NCBI RefSeq assembly: GCF_023898315.1
Contig: NC_064614.1
Span: 1,051,590,432-1,051,654,431 of the forward strand
Source of the DNA: Schistocerca nitens
Taxonomy: Eukaryota > Arthropoda > Insecta > Orthoptera > Acrididae
DNA length: 64,000 nucleotides
Direction: 5' to 3'
Of this stretch, positions 33,818-45,685 are shown one piece after another (the stretch's first letter is position 1; each line of letters starts with the position of its first letter). Below the pieces are notes generated by a model. It had not been told where the DNA came from. It saw nothing but the letters and a program-made list of their open reading frames with translations, and searched no databases. The position numbers were made by a program, and so were the translations under genes.

Positions 33818-34985
33818 TACAGGGTGGTCCATTGATCGTGACCGGGCCAAATATCTCACGAAATAAGTGTCAAACGAAAAAACTACAAAAACGAAACTTG
33901 TCTAGCTTGAAGGGGGAAACCAGATGGCGCTATGGTTGGTCCTCTAGATGGCGCTGCCATAGGTCAAATGGACATAAACTGCGTTTCATTTTTTTTAAAA
34001 AAAGAACCACCAATTTTATTACATATTCGTGTAGTACATAAAGAAATATGACTGTTCTAGTTGGACCACTTTTTTCACTTTGTGATAGATGGCGCTGTAA
34101 TAGTCACAAACATATGGCTCACAGTTTGAGACGAACAGTTTGTAACAGGTAAGTTTTTTAAATTAAAATGCAGAATACAGGTACGTTTGAACATTTTATT
34201 TCGGTTGTTCCAATGTTATAGTTCTACCTTTGTGATTATTTCTGAGAACGCATGCTGTTACAGCATGATTACCTGTAAATACCACATTAATGCAATAAAT
34301 GCTCAAAATGATGTCAGTCAACCTCAATGCATTTTGCAATACGTGTAACGACATTCATCTCAACAGCGAGTAGTTCGCCTTCCGTAATGATCGCACATGC
34401 ATTGACAATGCCCTGACGCATGTTGTCAGGCGTTGTCGTTGGATCACGATAGCAAATATCCTTCAACTGATGTGACTACGAAGGCTTTCCCGGCGTAATA
34501 ATTGATAATATTCTTCTCGGGTATGCAGCCGGATCATAACGTCTTCATGACACAATATTTCCGCGGTCCAACTGGCCGCCATCTTCAGGTGAGAGTGCTG
34601 GTGCACGATCTCGCCGGAACTGACTTCCCAGCGCAAGCGCGGCCCCTATATAGGCCGCAGAAGACCCACAACGCGTGCGCGAGAAGGTGCCGTAACTGCC
34701 CTCTAGCGCAAGTAAACATACCGCGCTGCCAGTGGTGGAAACACGCGGAATCGAGATATCGCTATCAAAAATTAAAAAATTTTATTCCTACGATCGAAAC
34801 ACAGACCGTCGTTTTTTAATGTCAGATAACATCGGGTCCCAAGTCTTACTTAAAAGATAACCCTTGTCTCTATTAATAATATTGTCAGATAAACGAATCT
34901 CTATGCATTCTCTTAAAACACAGTCCCAATAGCGAGATGCAGTGGCAACCATTTGTGTCTCGTCATATAGCATTCTGTGTCCCTC

Positions 34986-35185
34986 ACCGGCCGCGGTGGT
35001 CTAGCGGTTCTGGCGCTGCAGTCCGGAACCGCGGGACTGCTACGGTCGTAGGTTCGAATCCTGCCTCGGGCATGGGTGTGTGTGATGTCCTTAGGTTAGT
35101 TAGGTTTAAGTAGTTCTAAGCTCTAGGGGACTTATGACCTAAGATGTTGAGTCCCATAGTGCTCAGAGCCATTTGAACCATTTTT
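34986..35185 (+). mobile_element. Type A SINE in the inverted Penelope copy
   Basis: It is full length with ttctgtgtccctc on both sides (34973-34985 and 35186-35198). It splits the nuclease remnant. Confidence 0.95.
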
Positions 35186-35286
35186 TTCTGTGTCCCTCGG
35201 TGAGACAGTGCTCCGCCACAGCAGATTTCTCAGGTTGAGGGAGCCGTGCGTGCCGCTGATCCTCAACACATCGGTCCTGAATGGTC

Positions 35287-37427
35287 TACATCTACATCTA
35301 CATTTATACTCCGCAAGCCACCCAACGGTGTGTGGCGGAGGGCACTTTACGTGCCACTGTCATTACCTCCCTCTCCTGTTCCAGTCGCGTATGGGTCGTG
35401 GGAAGAACGACTGTCTGGAAGCCTCCGTGCGCGCTCGAATCTCTCTAATTTTACATTCGTGATCTCCTCTGGAGGTATAAGTAGGGGGAAGCAATATATT
35501 CGATACCTCATCCAGAAACGCACCCTCTCGAAACCTGGCGAGCAAGCTACACCGCAATGCAGAGCGCCTCTCTTGCAGAGTCTGCCACTTGAGTTTATTA
35601 AACATCTCCGGAACGCTATCACAGTTACCAAATAACCCTGTGACGAAACGCGCCGCTCTTCTTTGGATCTTCTCTATCTCCTCCGTCAACCCGATCTGGT
35701 ACGGATCCCACACTGATGAGCAATACTCAATTATAGGTCGAACGAGTGTTTTGTAAGCCACCTCCTTTGTTGATGGACTACATTTTCTAAGCACTCTCCC
35801 AATGAATCTCAACCTGGTACCCGCCTTACCAACAATTAATTTTATATGATCATTCCACTTCAAATCGTTCCGCACGCATACTCCCAGATATTTTACAGAA
35901 GTAACTGCTACCAGTGTTTGTTCCGCTATCATATAATCATACAACAAAGGATCCTTCTTTCTATGTATTCGCAATACATTACATTTGTCTATGTTAGGGT
36001 ACAGTTGCCACTCCCTGCACCAAGTGCCTATCCGCTGCAGATCTTCCTGCATTTCGCTACAATTTTCTAATGCTGCAACTTCTCTGTATACTACAGCATC
36101 ATCCGTGAAAAGCCGCATGGAACTTCCGACACTATCTACTAGGTCATTTATATATATATATTGTGAAGAGCAATGGTCCCATAACACTCCCCTGTGGCAC
36201 GCCAGAGGTTACTTTAACGTCTGTAGACGTCTCTCCATTGATAACACCATGCTGTGTTCTGTTTGCTAAAAACTCTTCAATCCAGCCACACAGCTGGTCT
36301 GATATTCCGTAGGCTCTTACTTTGTTCATCAGGCAACAGTGCGGAACTGTATCGAACGCCTTCCGGAAGTCAAGAAAAATAGCATCTACCTGGGAACCTG
36401 TATCTAATATTTTCTGGGTCTCATGAACAAATAAAGCGAGTTGGGTCTCACACGATCGCTGTTTCCGGAATCCATGTTGATTCCTACAGAGTAGATTCTG
36501 GGTTTCCAAAAACGACATGATACTCGAGCAAAAGACATGTTCTAAAATTCTACAACAGATCGACGTCAGAGATATAGGTCTATAGTTTTGCGCATCTGCT
36601 AGACGAACCGTCTAGAAGACTGGGACTACCTGTGCTCTTTTCCAATCATTTGGAACCCTCCGTTCCTCTAGACTCTAGAGACTTGCGGTACACGGCTGTT
36701 AGAAGGGGGGCAAGTTCTTTCGCGTACTCTGTGTAGAATCGAATTGGTATCCCGTCAGGTCCAGTGGACTTTCCTCTGTTGAGTGATTCCAGTTGCTTTT
36801 CTATTCCTTGGACACTTATTTCGATGTCAGACATTTTTTCGTTTGTGCGAGTATTTAGAGAAGGAACTGCAGTGCGGTCTTCCTCTGTGAAACAGCTTTG
36901 GAAAAAGGTGTTTAGTATTTCAGTTTTACGCGTGTCATCCTCTGTTTCAATGCCATCATCATCCCGGAGTGTCTGGATATGCTGTTTCGAGCCACTTACT
37001 GATTTAACGTAAGACCAGAACTTCCTAGGATTTTCTGTCAAGTCGGTACATAGAATTTTACTTTTGAATTCACTGAACGCTTCACGCATAGCCCTCCTTA
37101 CGCTAACTTTGACATCGTTTAGCTTCTGTTTGTCTGAGAGGTTTTGACTGCGTTTAAACTTGGAGTGAAGCTCTCTTTGCTTTCGCAGTAGTTTCCTAAC
37201 TTTGTTGTTGTACCACAGTGGGTTTTTCCCGTCCCTCACAGTTTTACTTGGCACGTACCTGTCTAAAACGCATTTTACGATTGCCTTGAACTTTTTCCAT
37301 AAACACTCAACATTGTCAGTGTCGGAACAGAAATTTTCGTTTCGATCTGTTAGGTAGTCTAAAATCTGCCTTCTATTACTCTTGCTAAACAGATAAACCT
37401 TCCTCCCTTTTTTTATATTCCTATTAA
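35287..37427 (-). mobile_element. CR1 LINE, 5'-truncated, in the inverted Penelope copy
   Basis: The tail lies at the left (tacatctacatctacatt) and the truncated 5' end at 37427. Comparison with the other Penelope copy shows that ggtc at 35286 and cggattg at 37428 are directly adjacent there, so the LINE inserted without a target duplication and without loss. CR1 elements often lack target duplications. Confidence 0.88.
35363..37425 (-). pseudogene. CR1 ORF2: endonuclease end and reverse transcriptase
   Basis: The frame opens 5' with a linker after the endonuclease (NPLWYNNKVRKLLRKQRELH), then KSTGPDGIPIRFY, QHGFRKQRSCETQLAL, VDAIFLDFRKAFDTVPH, SGVPQGSVMGPLLF, the catalytic FTDDAVVY (usual alanine changed to threonine) and the tail YLGV...EYCSSVWDPYQ...IQRRAARFVTG. 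A frame change near 36650 and another near 36160, the latter at an AT dinucleotide run, break it into three frames. The most upstream codons of the open frame derive from the Penelope sequence. Confidence 0.9.
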
Positions 37428-37640
37428 CGGATTGTCTGACCAATATACGCCTTCCCACAGTGGCAAGGGATCTTGTACACACCGGGCTTCCTCAAACCCA
37501 AGTCATCCTTAACAGAGCCAAGGAGCGCTCTAATCTTGGCTGGCGGACGAAAAATACTTTTGATATGATATCTTTTGAGAATCCTTCCTATCTTCGAGGA
37601 AATGCTCCCAGCAAAAGGCAGAAAAGCCACCGATTTGCAG

Positions 37641-39337
37641 GTATGCTGCCGTGCCACCGAGATTATACGGTCTACCCAAGATTCATAAGAAAGGGGTCCC
37701 TCTTCGTCCGATCGTGAGTAATATGGGTGCTCCTACCTACAATCTAGCCAAGTATTTAGCATCTGTTCTTGGCCCTCACGTCGGTAAATGCGAACATCAC
37801 ATTTCCAATTCGATGGTGTTCATTCAGAGATTGAAGTCCTTTTCTCTTAGTCCCTGGGATTTTCTTGTGAGCTTTGATGTCGTGTAGCTTTTTAACCGGG
37901 TTCCTCTGGAAGAATCCTTGTAATTAATTGGTGAGAAACTGGATGAGGAAACAATCAGGCATTGTCACCACGTGTTGACGTCGACGTACTTTTTATTCAA
38001 TGACAAATATTTTGAACAGACTGACGGAGTGGCTATTGGGAGCCCATTGTCCGCAATAGTCGCCAATCTTTTTATGGAAGATTTTGAGGACATGGCGCTG
38101 AAGACGGCGTCCTTAAAACCAACCTGTTTTTGGAGGTACGTTGACGATACGTTTATGGTGTGACCTCATGGGAGAGAAGCTCTTGACCGCCTCCTAGGTC
38201 ATTTTAATTCCCTGAGTCCTAGCATCAAGTTTACCATGGAGGTGGAAAGTGATGGAAAGCTTCCGTTTCTGGATGTTCTGGTGTACGGAAAGGATGATGG
38301 GACACTGGGACACAGTGTTTATCGAAAGCCTACGCACACGGACCGTTACCTACATGCTTCTAGCTGTCATCCATCGTTCCAGCGTACGGGGGTCCTGCGG
38401 ACGTTGGCGAGAAGAGGTTATGCCATTTCAGATGGAGAAAGCTTCACACAAGAATTGGACCATCTTAAGATCGTGTTCAAGCAGAATGGCTATAAACATA
38501 AACAGATCCGTTGTGCTCTCCAGTTTGGACCTTCGCCTGAACCACCAGAAGATACCTGCAAATCGGTGGCTTTTCTGCCTTTTGCTGGGAGCATTTCCTC
38601 GAAGATAGGAAGGATTCTCAAAAGATATCACATCAAAAGTATTTTTCGTCCGCCAGCCAAGATTAGAGCGCTCCTTGGCTCTGTTAAGGATGACTTGGGT
38701 TTGAGGAAGCCCAGTGTGTACAAGATCATTTGCCACTGTGGGAAGGCGTATATTAGTCAGACAATCCGGACCATTCAGGACCGATGTGTTGAGGATCAGC
38801 GGCACACACAGCTGCTTCAACCTGAGGAATCTGCAGTGGCGGAGCACTGTCTCACCGAGGGACACAGAATGCTATATGACGAGACACAAATGGTTGCCCC
38901 TGCATCTAGCTATTGGGACTGTGTTTTAAAGGAATCCATAGAGATTCGTTTATCTGACAATATTATTAATAGAGACAAGGGTTATCTTTTAAGTAAGACT
39001 TGGGACCCGGTGTTATCTGACATTAAAAAACAACGGTCTGTGTTTCGATCGTCGGAATAAAATTTTTTAATTTTTGACAGCGATATCTCGATTTCACCTG
39101 TTTCCACCACTGGTGGCGCGGTATGTCTACTGCGCTAGAGGGCAATTACGGCTCCTTCTCGCGCACGCGTTGTGGGTCTTCTGCGGACTATATAGGGGCC
39201 GCGCTTGCGCTGGGAAGTCAGTTCCGGCGAGATCGTGCACCAGCACTCTCACCTGAAGATGGCGGCCAGTTGGACCGCGGAAATATTGTGTCATGAAGAC
39301 TTTATGATCCGGCTACATACCCGAGAAGAATATTATC
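37641..39337 (+). mobile_element. Penelope-like element, plus-strand copy, 5'-truncated
   Basis: It runs from within the reverse transcriptase domain to the 3' end at a 12-base target duplication, tatccttcaact, shared with the far edge of the inverted copy (34457-34468 and 39338-39349). The 3' untranslated part has a TATA-like word (ctatatagg, near 39189) as expected if element ends carry promoters. The pair therefore inserted as one event, or one copy inserted into the other's site. Confidence 0.9.
37642..39060 (+). pseudogene. Penelope reverse transcriptase with GIY-YIG endonuclease
   Basis: One continuous frame carries LYGLPKIHKKGVPLRPIVS, DGVAIGSPLSAIVANLFME and the catalytic FWRYVDDTFMV motif, then a linker and the C-terminal GIY-YIG nuclease, which is the Penelope-group order. 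Three stop codons interrupt it (TAG 37885-37887, TAA 37921-37923, TGA 38161-38163) and no frameshift was found. The N-terminus is missing. The nuclease motif reads SVYKI...AYISQT, where the inverted partner has GVYKI...AYIGQT, so this copy has lost two conserved glycines. It is not functional. Confidence 0.92.
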
Positions 39338-39825
39338 TATCCTTCAACTTTCCCCACAGAAAGAAATCCGGTGACGTCAAATCCGGTGAATGTGCAGGCG
39401 ACCATGGTATGGTGCTTCGACGACCAGTCCACCTGTCGTGAAATGTGCTTTTCAGTACCGCTTCAACCGCACGCGAGCTATGTGCCGGACATCCATCATG
39501 TTGGAAGTACATTGCCACTCTGTCATGCAGTGAAACATCATGTAGTAACATCGGTAGAACAGTACGTATGAAATCAGCATACATTTCACCATTTAGATTG
39601 CCATTGATAAAATGGGAGCCAATTATCCTTCCTCCCATAATGCCACACCATACATTAACCAGCCGAGATAGCTGATGTTCCACTTTTCGCAGCCATCGTG
39701 AATTTTCGTTGCCCAGTAGTGCATATTAACCTGTTTAAGTTACCGCTGTTGGTGAATGACGCTTCGTCGCTAAATAGAATGGGTGCAAAAAATCTGTCAT
39801 ATACCCGTAATTTCTCTTGTGCGCA
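39333..39825 (-). pseudogene. DD41D transposase central part
   Basis: The minus strand gives VWCGIMGGRIIG, FINGNLNGEMYADF, YFQHDGCPAH (second catalytic aspartate) and HSPDLTSPDFFLWGKLKD (third aspartate), with 41 residues between the two by alignment with the 7162 copy. The frame is open for over 110 codons here, so this copy was younger than the 7162 one before it was cut. The DNA-binding region is gone. Confidence 0.85.
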
Positions 39826-39892
39826 GAGCTACTATGCGAAATCTTTTGTTATGAAAACTGTCTCTCTCTTTGTAGTGGAAAACGTTTACGAT

Positions 39893-42800
39893 GTTGTTGT
39901 TGTTGTTGTTGTTGTGGTCTTCAGTCCTCACACTGGTTTGATGCAGCTCTACATGCTACTATATCCTGTGTAAGCTTCTTCATATCAAAGTAAATACTGC
40001 AACCTACATCGTTCTGAATTTGCTTAGCGTATTCATCTCTTGGTCTCCCTCTACGATTTTTACCTTCCACGCAGCCCTCCAATACTAAATTGGTGATCCC
40101 TTGATGCCTCAGAACATGTCCTACCAACCGATCCCTTCTTCTAGTCAAGTTGTGCCACAAATTTCTCTTCTCTCCAATTCTATTCAATGTGATCTACCCA
40201 TCTAATCTTCAGCATTCTTCTGTAGCATAACATTTCGAAAGCTTCTATTCGCTTCTTGTCTAAACTATTTATTGTCCACGTTTCACTTCCATACATGGCT
40301 ACACTCCATACAAATACTTTCAGAAACGACTTCCTCACACTTAAATCTACACTCGATGTTAACAAATTTCTCTTCTTCAGAAACGCTTTCCTTGCCATTG
40401 CCAGTCTACATTTTATATCCTCTCTACTTCGACCATCATCAGTTATTTTACTTCCCAAATAGCAAAACTTCTTTACTATTTTAAGTGTCTCATTTCCTAA
40501 TCTAATTCCCTCAGCATCACCCGACTTAGCTCGACTACATTCCATTACCCTCGTTTTGCTTTTGCTGATGTTCATCTTATATCCTGCTTTCAAGACACTA
40601 TCCATTCCGTTAAACTGCTCTTCCAAGTCCTTTGCTGTCTCTGACAGAATTACAATGTCATCGGCGAACCTCAAAGTTTTTATTTCTTCTCCGTGGATTT
40701 TAATACCTACTCCGAATTTTTCTTTTGTTTCCTTCACTGCTTGCTCAATATACAGATTGAATAACTTCGGGGAGAGGCTGCAACCCTGTCTCACTCTCTT
40801 CCCAACCACTGCTTCCCTTTCGCGTCCCTCAACTCTTACAACTGCCATCTGGTTTCTGTACAAATTGTAAATAGCCTTTCGCTCCCTGTATTTTACCCCT
40901 ACCACCTTCAGAATTTGAAAGAGAGTATGCCAGTCAACGTTGTCCATAGCTTTCTGTAAGTCTACAAATGCTAGAAACGTAGGTTTGCCTTTCCTTAATC
41001 TAGCTTCTAAGATAAGTCGTAGGGTCAGTATTGCCTCACGTGTTCCGATATTTCTACGGAATCCAAACTGATCTTCCCCGACGTCGGCTTCTACCCGTTT
41101 TTCCATTCGTCTGTAAAGAATTCGCGTTAGTATTTTTCTGCTGTGACCTATTAAACTGATAGTTCGGTAACTTTCACATCTGTCAACACCTGCTTTCTTT
41201 GGGACTGGAATTATTATATTCTTCTTGAAGTCTGAGGGTATTTCGCCTGTCTCAAACATCTTGCTCACCAGATGGTAGAGTTTTGTCAGGACTGTCAGTA
41301 GTTCCAATGGAATGTTGTCTACTCCTGGAGCCTCGTTTCGACTCTAGTCTTTCAGTGCTCTGTCAAACTCTTCACGCAGTATCATATCTCCAATTTCATC
41401 TTCATCTACATCCTCTTCGACTTTCATAATTTTGTCCTCAAGTACATCGCCTTTATATAGACCCTCTATATACTCCTTCCACCTTTCTGCTTTCCCTTCT
41501 TTGCTTATAACTGGGTTTCCATGTGAGCTCTTTATATTCATATAAGTGGTTCTCTTTTCTCCAAAGGTCTCTTTAATTTTCCAGTATATCTATCTTACCC
41601 CTGGTGAGATATGTCTCTACATCCTTACATTTGTCCTCTAGCCTTCCCTGCTTAGCCATTTGGCACTTCCTGTCGATCTCATTTTTGAGACGTTTGTATT
41701 CCTTTTTGCCTGCTTCATTTACTGCATTTTTATATTTTCTCCTTCCATCAATTAAGTTTAATATTTCTTCTGTTACCCAAGGATTTCTAGTAGCCCTCGT
41801 CTTTTTACCTACTATATACTCTCCTGCCTTCACCACTTCATCCCTCAAAGCTATCCATTAATCTTCTTCTGTAGTTCTTTCCCCCAGTCCTGTCAAATTC
41901 TCCGTTATGCTCTCCCTGAAACTCTGTACAGCCTCTGGTTTAGTCAGTTTATCCAGGTCCCATCTCCTTAAGTTGCCACCTTTTTGCAGTTTCTTCAGCT
42001 TTAATCTACAGTTCATAACCAATAGATTGTGGTCAGAGTCCACATCTGCCCCCGGAAATGTCTTACAATTTAAAACCTGGTTCCTAAATCTCTGTCTTAC
42101 CATTACATAAACTATCTGAAACCTGTCAGTATCTCCAGGCTTCTTCCATGTATACAACCTTCTTTTATGATTCTTGAACCAAGTGTTAGCTATCATTAAG
42201 TTGTGCTCTGTGCAAAATTCTACCAGGCGGCTTCCTCTTTCATTTCTTCCCCCCAATCCATATTCACCTACTACGTTTCCTTCTCTCCCTTTTCCTACTA
42301 CCGAATTCCAGTCATCTATGACTATTAAATTTTCGTCTCCCTTCCCTATCTGAATAATTTCTTTTATCTCATCATACAATTCTTCAATTTCTTCGTCATC
42401 TGCAGAGCTAGTTGGCATATAAACTTGTACTGCTGTAGTAGGTGTGGGCTTCGTGTCTATCTTGGCCATAATAATGCGTTCACTGTGCTGTTTGTAGTAG
42501 CTTACCCGCACTCCTATTTTTTTATTCATTGTTAAACCTACTCCTGCATTACCCCTATTTGATTTTGTATTTATAACCCTGTATTTGCCTGACTAAAAGT
42601 CTTGTTCCTCCTGCCACCGAACTTCACTAATTCCCTCTATATCTAACTTTAAACTATCCATTTCCCTTTTTAAATTTTGTAACCTACCTGCCCGATTAAG
42701 GGACCTGACATTCCACCCTCCGATCCGTAGGACGCCAGTTTTCTTTCTCCTGATAACGACGTCTTCTTGAGTAGTCCCCGCCCGGAGATCCGAATGGGGG

Positions 42801-43139
42801 GCTATTTTACCTCCGGAATATTTTACCCAAGAGGACGCCATCATCATTTAACCATACAGTAAAGCTGGATGCCCTCGGTAAAAATTACGGCTGTAGTTTC
42901 CGCTTGCTTTCAGCCGTTCGCAGTACCAGCACAGCAAGGCCGTTTTGGTTAGTGTTACAAGGCCAGATCAGTCAATCATCCAGACTGTTGCCCCTGCAAC
43001 TAGTGAAAAGGCTGCTGCTCCACACGTTTGTCTCGCCTCTCAACAGATACCCTCCGTTGTGGTTGAACCTACGGTACGGCTATCTGTATCGCTAAGGCAC
43101 GCAAGCCTCTCCACCAACGGCAAGGTCCATGGTTCATGG
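39893..43139 (-). mobile_element. RTE-type LINE, full length
   Basis: The element has its 3' end at the left with a (gttgtt)-type tail and its untranslated 5' leader at the right. The 11-base word acgtttacgat flanks it exactly (39882-39892 and 43140-43150). Its 3.25 kb length with one large coding region suits the RTE/BovB-like group. Confidence 0.93.
39921..42847 (-). pseudogene. RTE endonuclease-reverse transcriptase, decayed
   Basis: From the 5' side: an endonuclease with LRIGGWNVRSLNRAG, ISEVRW, VQVYMPTSSADDEE, DSDHNLLVMN (42847-41858), a linker (41848-41344), a reverse transcriptase with GEDQFGFRRNIGTREAI, FLAFVDLQKAMDNVDW, RQGCSLSPKLFNLYIEQ and the catalytic RFADDIVIL, and a C-terminal tail with YGSETWTINS and RIEAFEMLCYRRMLKIRW. 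The protein resembles craniofacial development protein 2-like/BovB sequences. The polymerase part is open for 375 codons (41307-40180) but the endonuclease and linker are split by stops and frame changes, so it is inactive. Confidence 0.92.
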
Positions 43140-44125
43140 ACGTTTACGATACATATGCTGAATTGGTAGAAGGGCAAATAAAAGTGGATATGAAAAACTT
43201 AGTGACTTATAAAGACATCCTTGGAGCGACTTCTATTTCCGTTACGGTTATCAGTTGGACATCTACATCTACATCTACATGATTACTCTGCAATTCACAT
43301 TTAAGTGCTTGGCAGAGAGTTCATCGAACCACAATCATACTATCTCTCTACCATTCCACTCCCGAACAGCGCGCGGGAAAAACGATCACCTAAACCTTTC
43401 TGTTCGAGCTCTGATTTCTCTTATTTTATTTTGATGATCATTCCTACCTATTTAGGTTGGGCTCAACAAAATATTTTCGCATTCGGAAGAGAAAGTTGGT
43501 GACTGAAAGTTCGTAAATAGATCTCGCCGCGGCGAAAAACGTCTTTGCTTTAATGACTTCCATCCCAACTTGCGTATTACATCTGCCACACTGTCCCCCC
43601 TATTACGTGATAATACAAAACGAGCTGCCCTTTTTGGCACACTTTCGATGTCCTCCGTCAATCCCACCTGCTAACGATCTCACACCGCGTAGCAATATTC
43701 TAACAGTGGACGAACGAGTGTAGTGTAAGCTGTCTCTTTAGTTGACTTGTTGCATCTTCGAAGTGTCCTGCCAGTCAAATGCAACCTTTGGCTCGCCTTC
43801 CCCCCAATATTATCTATGTGGTCTTTCCAACTGAAGTTGTTCGTAATTTTAACACCCAGGTACTTAGTTGAATTGACAGCCTTGAGAATTGTACTATTTA
43901 TCGAGTAATCGAATTCCAACGGATTTCTTTTGGAACTCATGTGGATCACCTCACACTTTTCGTTATTTAGCGTCAACAGCCACCTCCCACACCATACAGC
44001 AATCTTTTTCTAAATCGCTTTGCAACTGATACTGGTCTTCGAATGACCTTCCTAGACGGTAAATTACAGCATCATCTGCGAACTACCTAAGAGAACTGCT
44101 CAGATTGTCACCCAGGTCATTTATA

Positions 44126-45685
44126 CAGGGTGTTACAAAAAGGTACGGCCAAGCTTTCAGGACATATTCCTCACACACAAAGAAAGAAAATATATTTTGT
44201 GGACGCTTACTTTCCATGTTAGAGCTCATTTTATTACTTCTCTTCAAATCACATTAATCATGGAATGGAAACACACAGCAACAGAACGTACCAGCGTGAC
44301 TTCAAACACTTTGTTACAGGAAATGTTCAAACGTCCTCCGTTAGCGAGGATACATGCATCCATCCTCCGTCGCATGGAATCCCTGATCCGCTGATGCAGC
44401 CCTGGAGAATGGCGTACTGTATCACAGCCGTCCACAATACGAGCACGAAGAGTCTCTACATTTGGTACCGGGGTTGCGTAGACAAGAGCTTTCAAATGCC
44501 CCCATAAATGAAAGTCACGAGGGTTGAGGTCAGGAGAGCATGGAGGCCATGGAATTGGTCCGCCTCTACCAATACATCGGTCACAGAATCTGTTGTTGAG
44601 AAGCGTACGAAAACTTTGACTGAAATGTGCAGGAACTCCATCGTGCATGAACCACATGTTGTGTCGTACTTTTAAAGGCACATGTTCTAGCAGCACAGAT
44701 AGAGTATCCCGTATGAATTCATGATAACGTGCTCCATTGAGCGTAAGTGGAGGAACATGGGGCTCAATCAAGACATCACCACATCACCAACAATGCCTGC
44801 CCAAAGGTTCAGAGAAAATCTGTGTTGATATGATTGCACAATTGCGTGCGGTTTCTCGTCAGCCCACACATGTTGGTTGTGAAAATTTACAATTTGATCA
44901 CGTTGGAATGAAGCCTCCACCGTAAAGAGAACGTTTGCACTGAAATGAGGATTGACACATTGTTGGATGAACTATTCGCAGAAGTGTACCCGTGGAGGCC
45001 AATCAGCTGCTGATAGTGCCTGCACACGATGTGCATGGTACGGAAACAACTGGTTCTCCCGTAGCACTCTCCATACAGAGACGTGGTCAACGTTACCTTG
45101 TACAGCAGCAACTTCTCTGACGCTGACATTAGGGTTATCGTCAACTGCACGAAGAATTGCCTCGTCCATTGCAGGTGTCCTCGTCGTTCTAGGTCTTCCC
45201 CAGTCGCGAGTCATAGGCTGGAATGTTCCGTGCTCCCTAAGACGCCGAACAATTGCTTCGAACGTCTTCCTGTCGGGACACCTTCGTTCTGGAAATCTGC
45301 CTCGATACAAACGTACCAAGCCACGGCTATTGCCCCGTGCTAATCCATACTTCAAATGGGCATCTGCCAACTCCGCATTTGTAAACATTGCACTGACTGC
45401 AAAACCACGTTCATGATGAACACTAACCTGTTGATGCTACGTACTGATGTGCTACTGTAGAGAAATGAGTCGCATGTCAACACAAGCACCGAAGTCAACA
45501 TTACCTTCCTTCAATTGGGCCAACTGGCGGTGAATCGATGAAGTACAGTACATACTGACGAAACTAAAATGAGCTCTAACATGGAAATTAAGCGTTTCCG
45601 GACACATGTCCACATAACATCTTTTCGTTATTTGTGTTTGAGGAATGTTTCCTGAAAGTTTGGCCGTACCTTTTGGAACACGCTG
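44126..45685 (-). mobile_element. DD41D mariner-type element inserted in CR1
   Basis: About 35-base inverted ends (cagggtgttacaaaaaggt and its complement) and TA on both sides (44124-44125 and 45686-45687) define it. The CR1 sequence resumes precisely across the insertion. Size 1560 bases. Confidence 0.94.
44244..45388 (-). pseudogene. DD41D transposase with two lesions
   Basis: The start MFTNAELADAHLKYGLA is a DUF4817-like helix-turn-helix, followed by a second region (RDWGRPRTTRTPAMDEAIL, VSVWRVLRENQLFPY), then the first catalytic region, MWFMHDGVPAHF (second aspartate) and CSPDLNPRDFHLWG (third). I count 41 residues between the last two. The in-frame TAG near 44972 falls where the family has tryptophan. 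A tandem duplication of the 8 bases acatcacc near 44774 shifts the frame. No other lesion was noticed on reading, which makes this a fairly recent copy. Confidence 0.88.

Larger units (their letters stand above)
34469..37640 (-). mobile_element. Penelope-like element, inverted truncated copy
   Basis: This minus-strand copy holds the region from just before the GIY-YIG domain to the 3' end. It is the inverted partner of the copy at 37641-39337 and meets it head to head near 37640. Its 3' end reaches about 30 bases further than the partner's. A SINE (34986-35185) and a CR1 (35287-37427) later inserted into it. Confidence 0.88.
34788..37640 (-). pseudogene. Penelope GIY-YIG endonuclease, split by insertions
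   Basis: The minus strand at 37640-37429 encodes KSVAFLPFAGSISSKIGRI and then GVYKIPCHCGKAYIGQT, the start of the GIY-YIG nuclease with its expected glycines. The CR1 insertion cuts the gene just after this. The remainder resumes at 35286, is cut again by a SINE, and ends with LSDNIINRDKGYLLSKTWDP near 34830. The reverse transcriptase is absent in this copy. Confidence 0.85.
33820..39825 (-). mobile_element. DD41D mariner-type element split by a Penelope insertion
   Basis: The left edge (cagggtggtccattgatcg after TA at 33818-33819) matches the terminus of the element at 7162. The 3' portion lies at 33820-34468 and the central portion at 39338-39825; the two join perfectly at the repeated word tatccttcaact if the Penelope insertion is ignored. 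The N-terminal third and the other terminus are missing beyond 39825. Confidence 0.88.

Noticed and set aside
36646..37482. Apparent fusion of Penelope codons to CR1 ORF2
   Set aside because: The first codons lie outside the CR1 insertion point; the fusion is an accident of insertion and lacks a promoter.
39060..39337. Hammerhead ribozyme in the Penelope 3' region
   Set aside because: Penelope ends can carry such ribozymes, but I could not trace the conserved core with paired stems by eye; a covariance-model search would decide.
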